From the NCBI GenBank assembly GCA_032209605.1, contig JASFXZ010000018.1:2793904-2857903 (forward strand): DNA of 64,000 nucleotides, read 5' to 3'. The DNA is from Mactromeris polynyma. Lineage: Eukaryota; Mollusca; Bivalvia; Venerida; Mactridae. The notes under the pieces are model-generated. The model worked only from the letters and a program-made list of their open reading frames with translations. It did not search any database and was not told the DNA's origin. A program made the position numbers and the translations under genes. Position 1 is the first letter of the stretch. Each line of letters starts with the position of its first letter. This document shows, in pieces, positions 29,079 to 41,300 of the stretch.

Positions 29079-32000
29079 CATTCAATACATTATTTCACTG
29101 GTCTTCGTATGTTTAAAATGTTCACTGCCCCGGAAAAAACTTCTGAACATTAAAATGTATCTTCAAAATGTGCTGCTCGGGAGAGGTAGCACTCTATGTA
29201 AGATTACTTCGAACATTACGTAACTTCAAAAGCCTCACGCAATGGAACGTGTTAACCAATAACGACAAATAAAGTTGATATTAAATCATGGACTACTTAT
29301 GAACTTGCTACTTGTCCGTTCTTCAATTGTATAAGACCTTAACCGTAAAGACACAACCGTATTCAAACTATCGAGAGAAAGGTTCTTTAAAGGCGCAATT
29401 TTGTTCGTTATCACTAACCCAACCGACACGGCTTTGGGAAACGGTTACTTTACTATCATAACTGTAGTCACGTCTCAACAGGGAGAATACTTTGCATACC
29501 AGTCAATTAAATTATTAGCACTAGTATACTAAATTTATAAACGTTATTTACGCCATATACTCATTTGAGAGATATTAGTCGTCAGGGACAATAGATTAGT
29601 ATTTTGCGCGCAAAACGCTGTTGAAACATTAGTTTCGTGAAAAGTATACATGTTTGTCACTGATTTATCAAAATCAATGTTGTTAAATAGGTGACAATTG
29701 TTAGAAAGTGTTAATGTTAATAATAGCATAACATACCTCGTGTAAGTGTGTGATATACACGAGTCAGTCTAAAGTTATTTAAAACAGGCTTTTCTTGTTA
29801 CTTTGAAAAGTGTCTGCAAAATTAAATAACATAGTTACACATAAAATAGTATAAATCATATTCCAGTTTTAGAAATGCTTTTAACAAATTGAAGGAATAT
29901 CCGAACATTCCCCAAACTAATAATTATATAGCATCCCCGACTGCTATAAAGCAACTGTTCCCATCTGCACTGTCAGTGCTTTGATTTATCACGGCCCTGT
30001 ACTGTTTTCTTCTTCCCAGCGTGTTTTTTCGGCGCAGCCAATCAAATCTTAGGTTAACCACCAAGACAATTTCTCTTTACCCGAACATCGTTTGTAACCT
30101 TGACGCGGATTGGTTAGCATTTCGATAAAGGGTATGTGACCTTACCGAAATCCAATGAATTTCGGTGAATTTACCGAGATTCATTTTGGATCTGGAGTGA
30201 CCAGCAATCGTAACATCTCGGCATTTTTTATGTTGCATAACAAAGCGTAACCTTCAAATTGCGCCGACCATCTTTGTTCAATATATTTCTGGTTTCAATT
30301 GTATTTCTATTCTGTGAAACACGCAAAATTGGTAGATAAAATAACATTAACCAATAGGCGGATATGCTTCAACCGCAACAGTAGATTACCTTAGCAGTGT
30401 TTATATCATGTTCAATCACTATTTTCATTCTTGGAATACACAAGTGTACTTTGAATAGAAAATCGGAAAATACCACAATAATAGTATAGTACACTCCTAT
30501 TTTATGTAGACGTCAGGGGAAAACTGCCTGAAATACTTGTCGCTTATTTTTAACTGTATATTTATTTTACTGATCATCGAATACTCAAATATGTAACATA
30601 GATGAAGCCCCACATCTCTCACCACACATTCGTTTCTCATAAAGTCTTTCAAGAAATTAACTGAATAGGGCGTTATTTTCTGTGTTTTGTTACCTGAAAA
30701 TTATTATGAATATCATCATCATCGAATCCCGAAGACAGTAGTTTACACCACCTCTTTTCAGTATTGGCATAATTTAACCAGGTAATTGTAACGAGAAACT
30801 AGTTTTATTATATAGCATCAGCCACAACGAAGTGTCAATGAAATTAGAGGCAAATATGAATTCAACAGAAATTATGGCACAGAAAATAAACACATTAACG
30901 CATTCGCACAACAGAGCAACACTAAAGTTAAGGCAATACAACGACATACGGATGGACAGGAAATGCCACTTGCAAAATCACAGCCACCCCAACAGCAGAG
31001 ACAAGAAACTACACACATTAACAATTGCAAAATGGACACAAGAGACACATATTTTGTTTATATGCAACAAACATGTTTTTTTCAGTAAAATATTCGTCTA
31101 TGCATATAGTATTATTTTATGCATACTATATTAACCATACCTTGTAGATATATATAACATCATTAAAACAGCAGCCAATACATAATATTAAAGCCTTGAC
31201 AGCTGTTGCACACAAGCAACGCCCCCTAGTTATCACTATATTTTTTTAAGTTCACTTTCCAAATCGTAGGCGCAAAATACAACAAATGTTATTTGCTTAG
31301 TTTGCACATCGTTTGATGAATAATACAATTACTATTTATATCTTTCAGCCAAAACCTATCGAGTTTTTTAGGACAATTATGACAACATTTCTTACACAAA
31401 AATGATATTCTTACTAAAAAATTCAATTAAATTATACGAAACATGATATTGTAATGCATTTACGAACCAAACATATGAAATTCGACTGATCACGGAAACC
31501 TGTTATAAGCCAAATCCAGTTAAAGTGTTGTTCCTTGTTTCTGTATGTAAAACAACAACAAAAACATTTGATATACCAATACGAATAATTTAGTCAATGG
31601 TCAATTAATGTAAGCGATTGATGGTGATGACAATATTGTATAGTAAAATTGAAAATACATAATTCTACTCACCTTGTACAGAGACCGCGTTACGCCAATT
31701 AAAGAAGATAGTTGTTCAATGGTTAAATTGTAATATTTCTGTGACCCATTACTGGATGTATTATCTTCTGTGTGCGTATATACAGATTACATTGTAAAAC
31801 CAGAGCGCATATCATAAATAGACGTTATATCCATAACTATGGGAGTAAGTATTAAATTATTGTCAATAACTCATACCTATTAAATCCATAGCTTGATAAA
31901 TCTACGCTCACAATATTAATTCTGCGTGTTATTCATACTGCAAGTATTAATGCAACGAAAGTAAGTATCGAAATCGAGTCGAGAATGTCACATACTAAAC

Positions 32001-32639
32001 TCGAAGCCATCTTTAAAGCATGAGAAAACATGAAATTTAGACATAAACAAGTACAAATCGAATACAGTCAAAAGGGACACAAGCGACAAACATAAATGCT
32101 GGTGAAAATTTGAGAACTGCCTTTGACCATCTATAGCAAAAACTCCCCTGGGGGTTTAAATCTGATTGAAGGGTGCACTCAATATTCTAATATTCCTGAC
32201 GGGACACATGGAATTCTATACTAAACATAAATGACGAGGTTGATATAGCATAATTATGCATTATATATTATACATGTATGCATTTACAAAAATAATATAT
32301 CACATAAATTGGTTGAAGACTTTGACAATATTCGTGAACAATGACACACAATCTGTAGACTGAAAACCCCACACTTTGGTATTAAATGCAGCGCCGTTCA
32401 AAGCGATGTATGAATTTTACATCCATTCATCACATAGTCGCGGACTCTACGATGAACAAAATGTCAAAGGTATCATATTCAATGTCATTTAGTGGACATA
32501 GTCAGACATACATGCATCTAAATCGGCATTTGATTCGAAGAGTTTGCTGATAAAATCGCTTATGGAAATGGAAATATTATTCATTTTGAATTTAGACATA
32601 CTTAAATATAATAAGGTTACAAATGATCCTGTCAGCATG
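29079..32639. other. Long gene-free stretch
   Basis: About 3.5 kb in which I recognise no exon or repeat. CCAAT-like elements occur at 30036-30049 and 30111-30121 and a TATA-like 'gctataaagc' near 29944, but no transcript can be linked to them. A 100-codon frame at 30832 has no recognisable domain. Confidence 0.4.
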
Positions 32640-33340
32640 AACTATAAAGTTATCGATATGCATGTAACAAGCAAGTGTCGCTCAGGAAACACTGTACTTG
32701 TACACGCTAGAGACCTGGGGAATACATTTGCGCAATTTTGAAAATCGCAATCGACGAAGATAGGAATTCGCGACTTATTCACGTACAGATCTAGAGAACA
32801 CTGGATTGGACGACGTCGTGACACATTTAATGCATGGTCATCAACTATTTCACAACTTGATACTCATCGCACTTGTTCTAAGGGTAGAAATATATAGTTA
32901 ATACAAGTTTAATGTTGGTTGTCATATGATACAAATGTATTCTTAGCACCAGTACAAAGATCAAGATTGTTTACAACTGAAAGGCAAGTGTCATTAAGAA
33001 AGTTTATAAAGTAGGCATCACATGAAGAAACATTAGTGCTCTTACATTGAGAACTGAAGTCACCCATAAATATAATAATTCCGTTTTCACAATATTGGCA
33101 CCGCAGGTTATACAGTTTGTCAATATAATCCCTATAAATAGTGACCGATTAGTTACTGCAGGGGAGATAAACCTAAAATAAATACATGAATTTATTTTTG
33201 GCGTACTGATATTGAATACTGACAATACGATCGTCGTCAATATACAAAGGTGATACAAAATTTTCATGTTTAATATGCCACATAATGACGACACCTGCCT
33301 TACCAGGTTGTTATGGTGATCTGCTATATAAAATTGCAAA
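32640..33340 (-). pseudogene. LINE endonuclease domain relic
   Basis: Minus-strand frames give 'KAGVVIMWHIKHENFVSPLY', 'IDDDRIVSIQYQYAKNKF', 'VYLPCSN', 'IIIFMGDFSSQC', 'AYFINFLNDTCLSVVNNLDL', 'TFVSYDNQH' and 'CEIVDDHALNVSRRRPIQCS'. This is the order of an APE-type endonuclease, with GDF(N>S) and the D-H pair in DDHA. At least three stops or frameshifts are present and no RT follows. It is an old fragment, of a family different from LINE-A, -B and -C. Confidence 0.78.
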
Positions 33341-33756
33341 CTAGATAACAGTTGTTACTTTGATCAGTTATTTCTGAAATTAATTAACAAGTTCAAAAGA
33401 AAAGGTTATAATCTTGACATTATGGGAAAACTGCATATAAGATTTTAAGTAAATCAATACTTGATAGATGTCCACACCTGTTTTTACTGCACGCCGGACA
33501 CTAATGTTTTGAGACTAAATTAAGTTATATCTGTAAACTGTATTTGATATGGCAGGATATGACTGATAACAATGTCTTTTGGGATTATGTTCAGGACTTT
33601 GTAGGCATTGACTTTTGCTCTGGAACTAACAGGATGTGTTCCATGGAGTATCTTAATACTATCGACCAGCCCATTTGGGATTGTGTTGTGTTGTCTATGT
33701 TTTTTCGGGTTTATGTTGGTGTTGTCCTTGTTTAGGTTTGTTCTGTGGCGTTCTCT

Positions 33757-34513
33757 GTAATGGGGCCGTCACACCATAACGTTCTGGTCAGCGTTCTATT
33801 ACGTTTGAGAAAACGTTGGTAATCGTCCGTGGTCGCTGGTATAGCGCCAGAAGAGCGTTGTGTGAACGCTGGTGAACGCTGGTAATCGTCGGTGATCGTC
33901 GGTGATCGGCGGAGAACGCTGGTCCGAAAATAATGTTTTGAACATGCACAAAAGTTCTCATGGAGACCAGCGTTCTTCAACGTTTAACTTTAAACGCTGG
34001 AGAACGCTGCAGAACGTTCGTGGAACGTTGTACTAACGTTCGCCGAACGTTGCACGCGTTCGTCTATTTTTTAGTCAGTCGTTACCCTAGCGTTACTTGG
34101 TTGTTATTAATCGTTCACAATCTTTACTTTGCAGTGAACGACTCACTGGCGACCTGTCAACGACCACAGAACGGACCCCTAGCGCACGCAGCGTGTGAAT
34201 AACGTCAACACGCTAGTCTGTCGTTAGTCACACGTTAGTCACACGCTCAACACGCTCGTCTAACGTTGACTAATCGTTCGTCGCGCGCCAGTGACACGTC
34301 AGCACACGCTTATAGTTTTTAGGGGTGTCTTACTTGGTCGCTGGTACACGCTCCTCATGCGTTAGTCACACGCAAGTCATGCGTTAGTCACACGTTAGTC
34401 ACACGCCAGATGTGTCCACCTCACCCTAGAACGCTCAAAAATTGAACGATTAAACATTCTTAGAACGTTCATAAAACGCTGACCAGAACGTTATGGTGTG
34501 ACGGCCCCATTAC
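33757..34513. mobile_element. MITE with 39-bp perfect inverted repeats
   Basis: The left end at 33757-33795 ('gtaatggggccgtcacacca' onwards) is an exact inverted copy of the right end at 34475-34513. The interior has subterminal arrays: 'aacgctggt' and 'aatcgtc' on the left, 'gttagtcacacg' and 'acacgctcaacacgc' on the right. The GGGGCC-type termini and dense subterminal repeats recall PIF/Harbinger MITEs, but no transposase remnant is visible. Identical ends suggest recent activity. Confidence 0.85.
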
Positions 34514-34545
34514 AACTTAATTTTTCTCTGGTATATCTATCAGTT

Positions 34546-34575
34546 TATGACGTCATTAACATTTTATGACGTCAT
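34546..34575. promoter_or_regulatory. Pair of palindromic CRE-like sites
   Basis: TGACGTCA occurs at 34548-34555 and 34567-34574, each in the context 'ttatgacgtcatt', 19 bp apart. This is the consensus CREB/ATF site. It may equally be a small tandem duplication beside the MITE, as no gene start is visible nearby. Confidence 0.3.
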
Positions 34576-34837
34576 TTGACATTACCAAGAAAACTTTTCT
34601 CTCTATACAATGCTGTTTTATAACACATCTTAATATTCATTGGGTGCAGCCGTGTTTTTGTGTTTTAGTTTTCTTATTAGACATATTTCTCTTAGTTATA
34701 AATTCCATTTCCCTATCACTAATATATAAGAATTGTTTAATAATTAAATACATTATCGAGTTGACTTTACTTTAAATTGCATTATTAATTTGACATTTTA
34801 AGATTATTTCTATTCTGGTGTTACTATTTTAATTACA

Positions 34838-35080
34838 GGGAGCAACTGTTTGTTTGTTTCATCGGGTTTAACGCCGTTTCTCAACGATATTTCAGTTATA
34901 TACGTCGGCCGGTTCACCTAACCAGTTTGTGTTTTGTGGATTGTTGTTTTGCCGGAGGTCTGCGTGGGGAGGCACTGTCTTATGTATGTGGCGTTTCCTG
35001 TAGCTACGTATTCTCTCTCTTTTACCAACCACGTCTGTTGCTGGGAATTGTGAGCGGGCTGTCTGATATACCATAAGCCC
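34838..35080 (+). repeat. Dispersed repeat, probable SINE-related fragment
   Basis: 'gggtttaacgccgtttctca', 'atatttcagttata' and 'ggttcacctaaccagt' resemble a widespread molluscan SINE-type repeat. The part 'ggcaNtgtcttatgtatgtg' with 'ctattctctctctt' reappears at 57262-57370. It is non-coding. Confidence 0.55.
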
Positions 35081-35518
35081 TGTAATGACTGTGCATTGAG
35101 TTCAGTATATACAGATTATGGTTACATAGTCAATGTCCGGATATACCAACACAGTCAATCGAATATTCATTCAAAGCGTGGCATAAATAACCACAACTGG
35201 TCATAAACCCGGTAACATTCCAGGTGAACACATTCAGATTTACAGTCATGTCAGAAATTAGGAAAATACGTATATGCTGTCTATTGTTGATTTATTGTTT
35301 ATTGTTCGGTTTGTTTTCGTGTATATGCATGTCAATGATCGCGGATACCTGTTATTGTCCACCTTGTTTGTATGTTGTAATGGTGTTTGATCCAACCAAT
35401 AGTGTTTCACCAGGTCTTGTTGGTTTGTGTTGTCGCTAGTTTTTCGATTTTTTTGTTGATTACAGCTTTGACTGGGTTTAAGTAGTTTACATTGAATGCC
35501 AGCATCAACTAATTCTGT

Positions 35519-36537
35519 CTATGACTTCGGCGAACTGGGTGAGAAGTAGTTGTCATTTTCATCCGAGAGTGGACAACTATTGCCGTTGGAGGTTAGTGGA
35601 TCACTTGCATTCGAAAGTCTATCTGTTCGGCTCTCATGTAAATGTTCGTGACTGAGATCCTCGTTTCTAGTCTCCAGTAAAATTGTGGGAGCTTTGTGTA
35701 TATAAACTATTGGGTGTTTATCTAAGAATGTTTCCAAGTCAAGTTAGTTTTTTGACCAACGACTCAAGTTTGTCCATATTGCGCATATTTGATACAACTA
35801 GTGATTTATCAATTGTCGAGAAATGTTATTAACGATTTTCTCTTTACACAAATTGAGCTCGTCTTTAATAAAGGACAACGACCCCTTTTTTTCAGCTAAA
35901 TAATTAGACGATTGTTTCAATAGCAGCATTTCACTTTGTAGCGTGCTTATTGTATCTTTCAGTATAGTCATATCAGTAACACAATTACAGATTCTGGGTC
36001 TGTCTGGATAGGTTTAGTAGTTGGAAGGGGAGATTGATGCATAAATGAATTCATGCTGTTTTGGTCATTGATACGTGACAGTCTAACAGGCGTATTTTCT
36101 ACGGGTTGGACTATAGGGGTTGACGTACTGGTTGTGCGGTTTCGGGAACTGTGAATGTCTTTTATCATAATGAAATCGTAACCCTTCAATATGCAGAGTA
36201 TCGCATGTAAGTCGTTTGCAAGCTTCATAGATACAGGTTCACTCTTTTTAGTGGCAACTCTACGTTTGTGCTTGGACTGCATACCATAGGGAAACTCATC
36301 ACATTTCCGTAGAATATCGAAAACCAAGGATCGTGTTTTATTCAAACTTGTTTCACAGTTCGAATACTCCGTTAATATTTGGGTAACAAACAAATCCGAG
36401 GGCAAGTCGCGGAAGAGTGATACCAGATTAACATATTGAGTTAATTCATTATTTTCTCCCTTGTCGATGGGTTGGTCAGTATTATTCGCACAATCGTGTG
36501 TATACGGTATTTTAACCTTTGTATTGTTACTATTCAA
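35519..36537 (-). pseudogene. Relic of an ORF1-like coiled-coil protein of a retroelement
   Basis: The minus-strand frame 36537-35968 (189 codons) gives 'YVNLVSLFRDLPSDLFVTQI', 'SKHKRRVATKKSE' and 'SMKLANDLHAILCILKGYD'. It then frameshifts to 'DMTILKDTISTLQSEMLLLK', a coiled coil, and ends in a polar stretch at 35737-35519. The order (helical N domain, basic Lys/Arg patch, coiled coil, disordered tail) resembles ORF1 proteins of molluscan retroelements I recall, but I cannot name the family. Two or three frameshifts make it non-functional. A promoter-like block lies upstream at 37415-37500. Confidence 0.5.
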
Positions 36538-36739
36538 TACCGGTTCGTACTATTGACTTGATAGTAAATAGACCAGTACGACTACACCATTTGATATCAG
36601 TTTTATAACCGAGCATATATATTGAAACGGAAACGGGGTCTGCTCTCGAACACGTCTCAACATACAGCACGTGAGTTCTTCTCAAACGCAAGTAATGGTA
36701 TACACAAGGAGAACAACTATACGACACAATTTGATAGTT

Positions 36740-37414
36740 AAGAGAAACACAATTTTATTTAATAAACAATAGCAGTTACATGAAAATCAATAAATATAGT
36801 AATATGTTCTGTAGTCGTCTTCTTAAATCAACATCGTCTTTGTTGGGGCTTGAACCTCATCAGAATATGAATACTTGGGTATGGTTTATGAATCATAGGT
36901 TATGTCACGGACATATAAACTGTGTCCGTGGTTATGTGTGATTAAAAACTTGGTATAGTTATGCTGATTATGTGGTAGGATACTATTTTGGTATTAGGAA
37001 ATAATAAATATATCTAAGGATGGCTTGATCTATATGGATATAGACCACTAAAAGTTGGTTTATAGATCTAGTTGTTCGTGGTCGTAGAGGCTATCTATTT
37101 TGGATCAGGAATGATATAATTAATGTTTATTTCAAGATGATAAGTTTGGCATACACTTATAATTATATAGCTCCTCTTATGGTGGCTAATGATATGACTT
37201 GAAATAGTCTAGAGATCTAGATCTAGTTGTAAGGAAAATTATAATACCTTTTTGGTAAATGGGGATTCTGGCATTATGGCCTGCATGGTAAATGAAAATA
37301 TGTTTTTCGGCTGGAATGTGGTACTAAATATGCCTGGCAGCGGCTGAAGCATGGAAACGGCTACGCATGTCAATGAGAATGCTAACCAAACACTGACAAC
37401 GAGAACGCCGCCGG
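36740..37414. other. Leader between the promoter-like block and the ORF1-like relic
   Basis: No exon is recognised. If the TATA-like site at 37421 is real, this is the 5' leader of a minus-strand transcript running into the relic. Confidence 0.3.
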
Positions 37415-37500
37415 CTCGGTATTTATAGTAGTACGTTGGCGCGCGCTCTGCTGGTTACGTTACAAAGCCGATGACGTCATGGGCTGAATTTTAGCCCATG
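37415..37500 (-). promoter_or_regulatory. Minus-strand TATA box and CRE-like site
   Basis: Read on the minus strand, TGACGTCA (37472-37479) is followed about 45 bp downstream by 'actataaatacc' (37419-37430), a near-consensus TATA box. An 8-bp inverted repeat ('catgggct...agcccatg', 37478-37500) lies just upstream. The arrangement suits a retroelement promoter driving the minus-strand relic at 35.5-36.5 kb. Confidence 0.4.
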
Positions 37501-37555
37501 CCATCGTTATCTCGGACGTTCTTGGATAAAGTCCTCTTACATACGGAATGGCTGG

Positions 37556-37915
37556 CTGAAACTATTGCCACAGTAAAATGACCTTCAAATAAAACTATAT
37601 TTGTTCGTGATAAGTGAACTATGGCCACAGTAAATTGACCTTCACATACAACTTTATAAGTTTCTGATTAGTGAACTATGATCACAATAAATCGACCTTC
37701 AAAAAACACCATATATGTTACCGATAAGTGAAATATGGCCACAGTAAATTGACCTTCACATGACACCATATTTGTTCCGGATGAGTGAACTATGGCCACA
37801 GTAAATTGACCTTCAAATGACACCATATTTGTTCCGGATGAGTGAACTATGTCCAAAGTTAATTGACCTTCAAATAACACCATATATGCGTTCCTGATAT
37901 GTTAACTGTGGCCGC
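37556..37915 (-). repeat. Tandem repeat, 57-bp unit, about 6 copies
   Basis: 'ctatggccacagtaaattg' variants begin at 37562, 37619, 37676, 37733, 37790, 37847 and 37906. The period is exactly 57 bp (19 codons) over most of the array. The minus strand is therefore open through four units with a repeated 'VSFEGQFTVAIVHSSGTNM' peptide. No start, splice or domain evidence supports translation. Confidence 0.9.
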
Positions 37916-39315
37916 AAGATACATGATCAGTGTATCATGATCACAGTAAAGGGACAAACACGATTGTTGATTCTCAGGTCGTTGTATAATTATTTTATTT
38001 GGTCATTACGGTTGTTTATTGGAATGTTTATCTTTTTCTCAATTGTATTAGCAATTATGATATCTGATTATTATTTATAACTTGTTTACACAATAAAATT
38101 TTGCCTTAAAACAAAATTTCTGTGTACTACTTGTTTACTAAATTGCACTGCACTTCAATCTTCATGGCCTTCAATAGCTACACAATACATGCCATTTTAA
38201 TGTGAAATTATCCTTCTGTCAATCATTTATTGATTATAGTTTATAGAATTTGTATGTTTGTTATTAGACATTTATACTGTATTAGGATCTGGTCATTTGT
38301 CACGCAATTTCTTCAGTTCCTTGTTACATTTTACGGATTTTATTTAAGAATAAGGGTCTCTGAACTTTTGACATTCTTTTTAAATTAATATATTTCACTT
38401 TTTTGCATTCCTTTAGTTAGTCACTTAATACATGTTGAAACAATTTAAGGAAACTGTTGTCTTAAATTACATTCATTTGATTTGCGTGTGTAACTGTTAT
38501 ATTTTACGTATGTACATGTATACCGAACCAAAAAAGAAACTTTCGCTAAACTTGAATTAAAATAATGATTATAGTGATCGTTTTGAAATAGGTTTGTGAT
38601 AGTGAAATAATTTCAATTCATTATAAAAACATTAAATCGGTGAAAATGGCATTGATGCTTTTAGACAAATGCCAAACGTCAGATGCTAACAAGTGAATAG
38701 GGAAATTAAACGTTCTGATCTACGAGTCTTTTACTTAATGAAGAATATTAATTTAATGGTGTATCATAGAGCAGTGATATTGGTCACAGATTTTAGACCT
38801 TATATATATCTTTTTTAGTATGTACTAACAGCAAACTAAGAACGTTCTAGTTCGCAATAGTATCACGTTGATGCTTTTTATTTACTCTTTATGATTGATT
38901 TTATAATCTATGAGACCTAATTTACGCGCCAAAACTTAGTCTAGACTCACAATTCTATAGGTTTCTTGGCATCGATTTGCTAACTTAGACCCCTTTTTGT
39001 TTATGACACGACTGGCAGTCAACTTTCTACACAAACAGCCATTATTTCTAAAACTTATGGTCAGCACACTACTCAAAGTATTTATACGTGTGTTCTAGAA
39101 ACAAAAAAGTGAGCGATCATGGATTCTTTGCATGAACTTGTTTATTTATTGCCGATAAGTATTCAATTACAAGACGTGATAGAAATAGGTATATACCTTG
39201 GTATTTCCCCGTCAAATGTATGGCCCGTAAATTAGAACATATGTCGCGTAGAGAAGAAAAAGTAAAATAGTCTGACTTTCATGCAAATAACATGACGAAT
39301 TTAAGTATATTATAT
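37916..39315. other. Gene-free stretch
   Basis: AT-rich sequence with no recognisable exon or repeat. Confidence 0.4.
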
Positions 39316-39317
39316 AC

Positions 39318-40016
39318 ATAACAAGAGGCCCATAAGAACCTGTGCTCCAGTTGCTGACTGAATTTGGGCACCTTTTGTCTTAAAGTTCTTAGAAGGCATT
39401 TATTGAGGCTCTTTTGATTACAGAAATATATTTCAAGGGCCATAATGTTGTTTTTCGAATGGAACCAAGTTCTAGTGCTAGTGTGGTTAATAGCAAATGA
39501 AATATAGAAGCTCTATTCACAAGATCATGCATAGACATTTTGTCAAGGGGCCATAACCCCGTCATGAATGGGCGGATCTAGCTAGTTTTGTAAAGGAAAT
39601 GAAAGCGCTGTTGTGTTCACCAACTCAATTATAGGAATTATCCAAATTTAAAAGGCCATAATCCAGTCACGCATCGTCGTATATGGCTGGATCTCGAAAG
39701 GAACCGATAATTAATAATATCTAACTACAGTATAAGTTTGGTAAACATAAGCTAATACATGAATGCTCTATTATGTTTACAAGCCCTATTTAGCAATGTT
39801 TTACACTTTCAAGGGCCATAATTCTGTCGTGCATGGACATATATGGCTGGTTTTCGAAAGGTACCAAGCTCTCATGGATATCTAACTAGTGTATCAGTTT
39901 GATTGAGATACAAAACTGACAACTTTATCGTGTTCACAAACACTTGTTTATGGACGCACGGACGACGGACACCGAGCCGTCGCATAAGCTCCTGGCCTTT
40001 TGCCAGTAGAGCTAAA
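39318..40016 (+). repeat. Dispersed molluscan repeat, apparently full-length
   Basis: It starts 'caagaggcccataagaacct', contains three imperfect units with 'aagggccataat' and 'ggNaccaagNtct', and ends 'acggacgacggacaccgagc' followed by 'ctcctggccttttgccagta'. I recall similar repeats as abundant in bivalves. It has no coding capacity, so its mobilisation mechanism is unclear. Confidence 0.6.
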
Positions 40017-40117
40017 ACAATTTGTTTTATCTTTCAATATATCTGAATGATAAGACAAGCCTATGAAAGTTAATTTGAATTGAATCTACGTATCTCAATA
40101 GTTATTGCAAATATTAT

Positions 40118-41300
40118 GTGTTGAGTCTGCTTATCAGTTTTGACTTCATTGTAGCAATTATAACACCGGGCAACTTAAGACCAACCTTGAGCAAAGAGTC
40201 AATCTTATTCCTTGTATACTGGAGCTCTCTGGCAGATTACGAACAACAATGTTCAGAGAACGGTCACGAACAGAAACTCCAATGTAAAGACTGTAATTCA
40301 TGCTAAGGCAGGTCTGTGATATGCGCTATTATTCGAATGTCTTCATTCATCATGACCAATTGCCGTCTGAACATTCGGCTAGCAGGAACGTTACGACAAG
40401 TCTGAATTCTGAAATTGAACTCGGAACAATCTTTCCACGCGAGGCACTCGTATCGTTCGTCATCGAGACAACAGTGATTCCAACACGCTGGGCCGTTCTG
40501 ACAGTGGGCGCTCGGATGGTCGTCAAAATTCTATCGGTTCCCGATCTAATGAGCCTGGTCGTAGACACTAAAATGGTACCTTGTCACGTGAGTGTGTGCG
40601 TGACGGGGAAAGGAGGAATCACGATGGTTCTGCTTCTGGTTCTGGAGGTCATCCCAATAGCTTTAACCGAAACCTTGGCTACTCCCATGACCATTATCGT
40701 GGTCGGCAATAGGTTGTTGCCGGGTTTCTGGAATGTACGTGGTTGGAAAAATGATACTACTTCAATAAATATCTTTTTAGATATTCGTGTGTCTTTACAT
40801 GTTACATTGACATTGCCATACTTGGTGTTGCCGAAACCCATCTCGCTGGTGAAGACGTCCAACATCTGGACGTCTACACGTGGTACGGCCACAACAGAGA
40901 ACGTCTACACAAACACGCGAATACTGGCAATGTTGGTGTTCGATTTTTCATTCGTAATTCACTACTTTTAGATTTTGATGTTACTATTTTAGATAAATCT
41001 AGTGAAGGTATTTTTTTATTGAAACGTTGTAAAAAAAAACAACATTTTAACATTTTACCCTGTGTCTGTTACCTGCCACCTGAAAAACTCGTATATATCA
41101 TTTGATATCGTTAATTGTTACGATACTCAGCTTTCCCTCATTTATGAATACAACGATGATGGTAGATTATTTATTTGTGGTATTTTAATAGTCGCTGTCG
41201 AGAAAATGATGATTTTATACGTGGCGTCGATGAAGTTATTGACCATGAAGTTTTTGATTTTAATGTCAACACAAATGGCGAACAGCTAATTTATTTCTCA
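40118..41300 (+). pseudogene. LINE relic: ORF1 C-terminal tail and endonuclease fragment
   Basis: Frames must be switched several times. The first part gives a polar, Ser/Gly/Arg/His-rich stretch ('RNHDGSASGSGGHPNSFNRN') typical of an ORF1 tail. 'GFWNVRGW' (40729), 'IAILGVAETHLAGEDVQHLD' and 'YTWYGHNRERLHKHANTG' follow, then 'LLLDFDVTILDKSSEGIFLL', 'PCVCYLPPE' and 'YEYNDDGRLFICG', which lead to the end of the endonuclease core. These are APE-type endonuclease motifs. No RT is present. It is old and heavily frameshifted. Confidence 0.72.

Noticed and set aside
29930..30125. Polymerase II promoter
   Set aside because: CCAAT- and TATA-like words occur, but spacing is irregular and no coding exon lies within several kb.
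33732..33980. 82-codon minus-strand frame
   Set aside because: It lies over the left end and subterminal repeats of the 39-bp-end MITE.
35224..35439. Small Cys-rich hydrophobic plus-strand frame
   Set aside because: It has a signal-peptide-like stretch by composition but no homology I recognise, no splice or promoter evidence, and repeats on both sides.
36740..37500. LTR of a retroelement
   Set aside because: A TATA/CRE block is present but there is no second copy and no recognisable LTR ends.
37668..37883. 19-residue repeat protein
   Set aside because: The frame is open only because the 57-bp period is a multiple of three; it has no start, domain or splice support.
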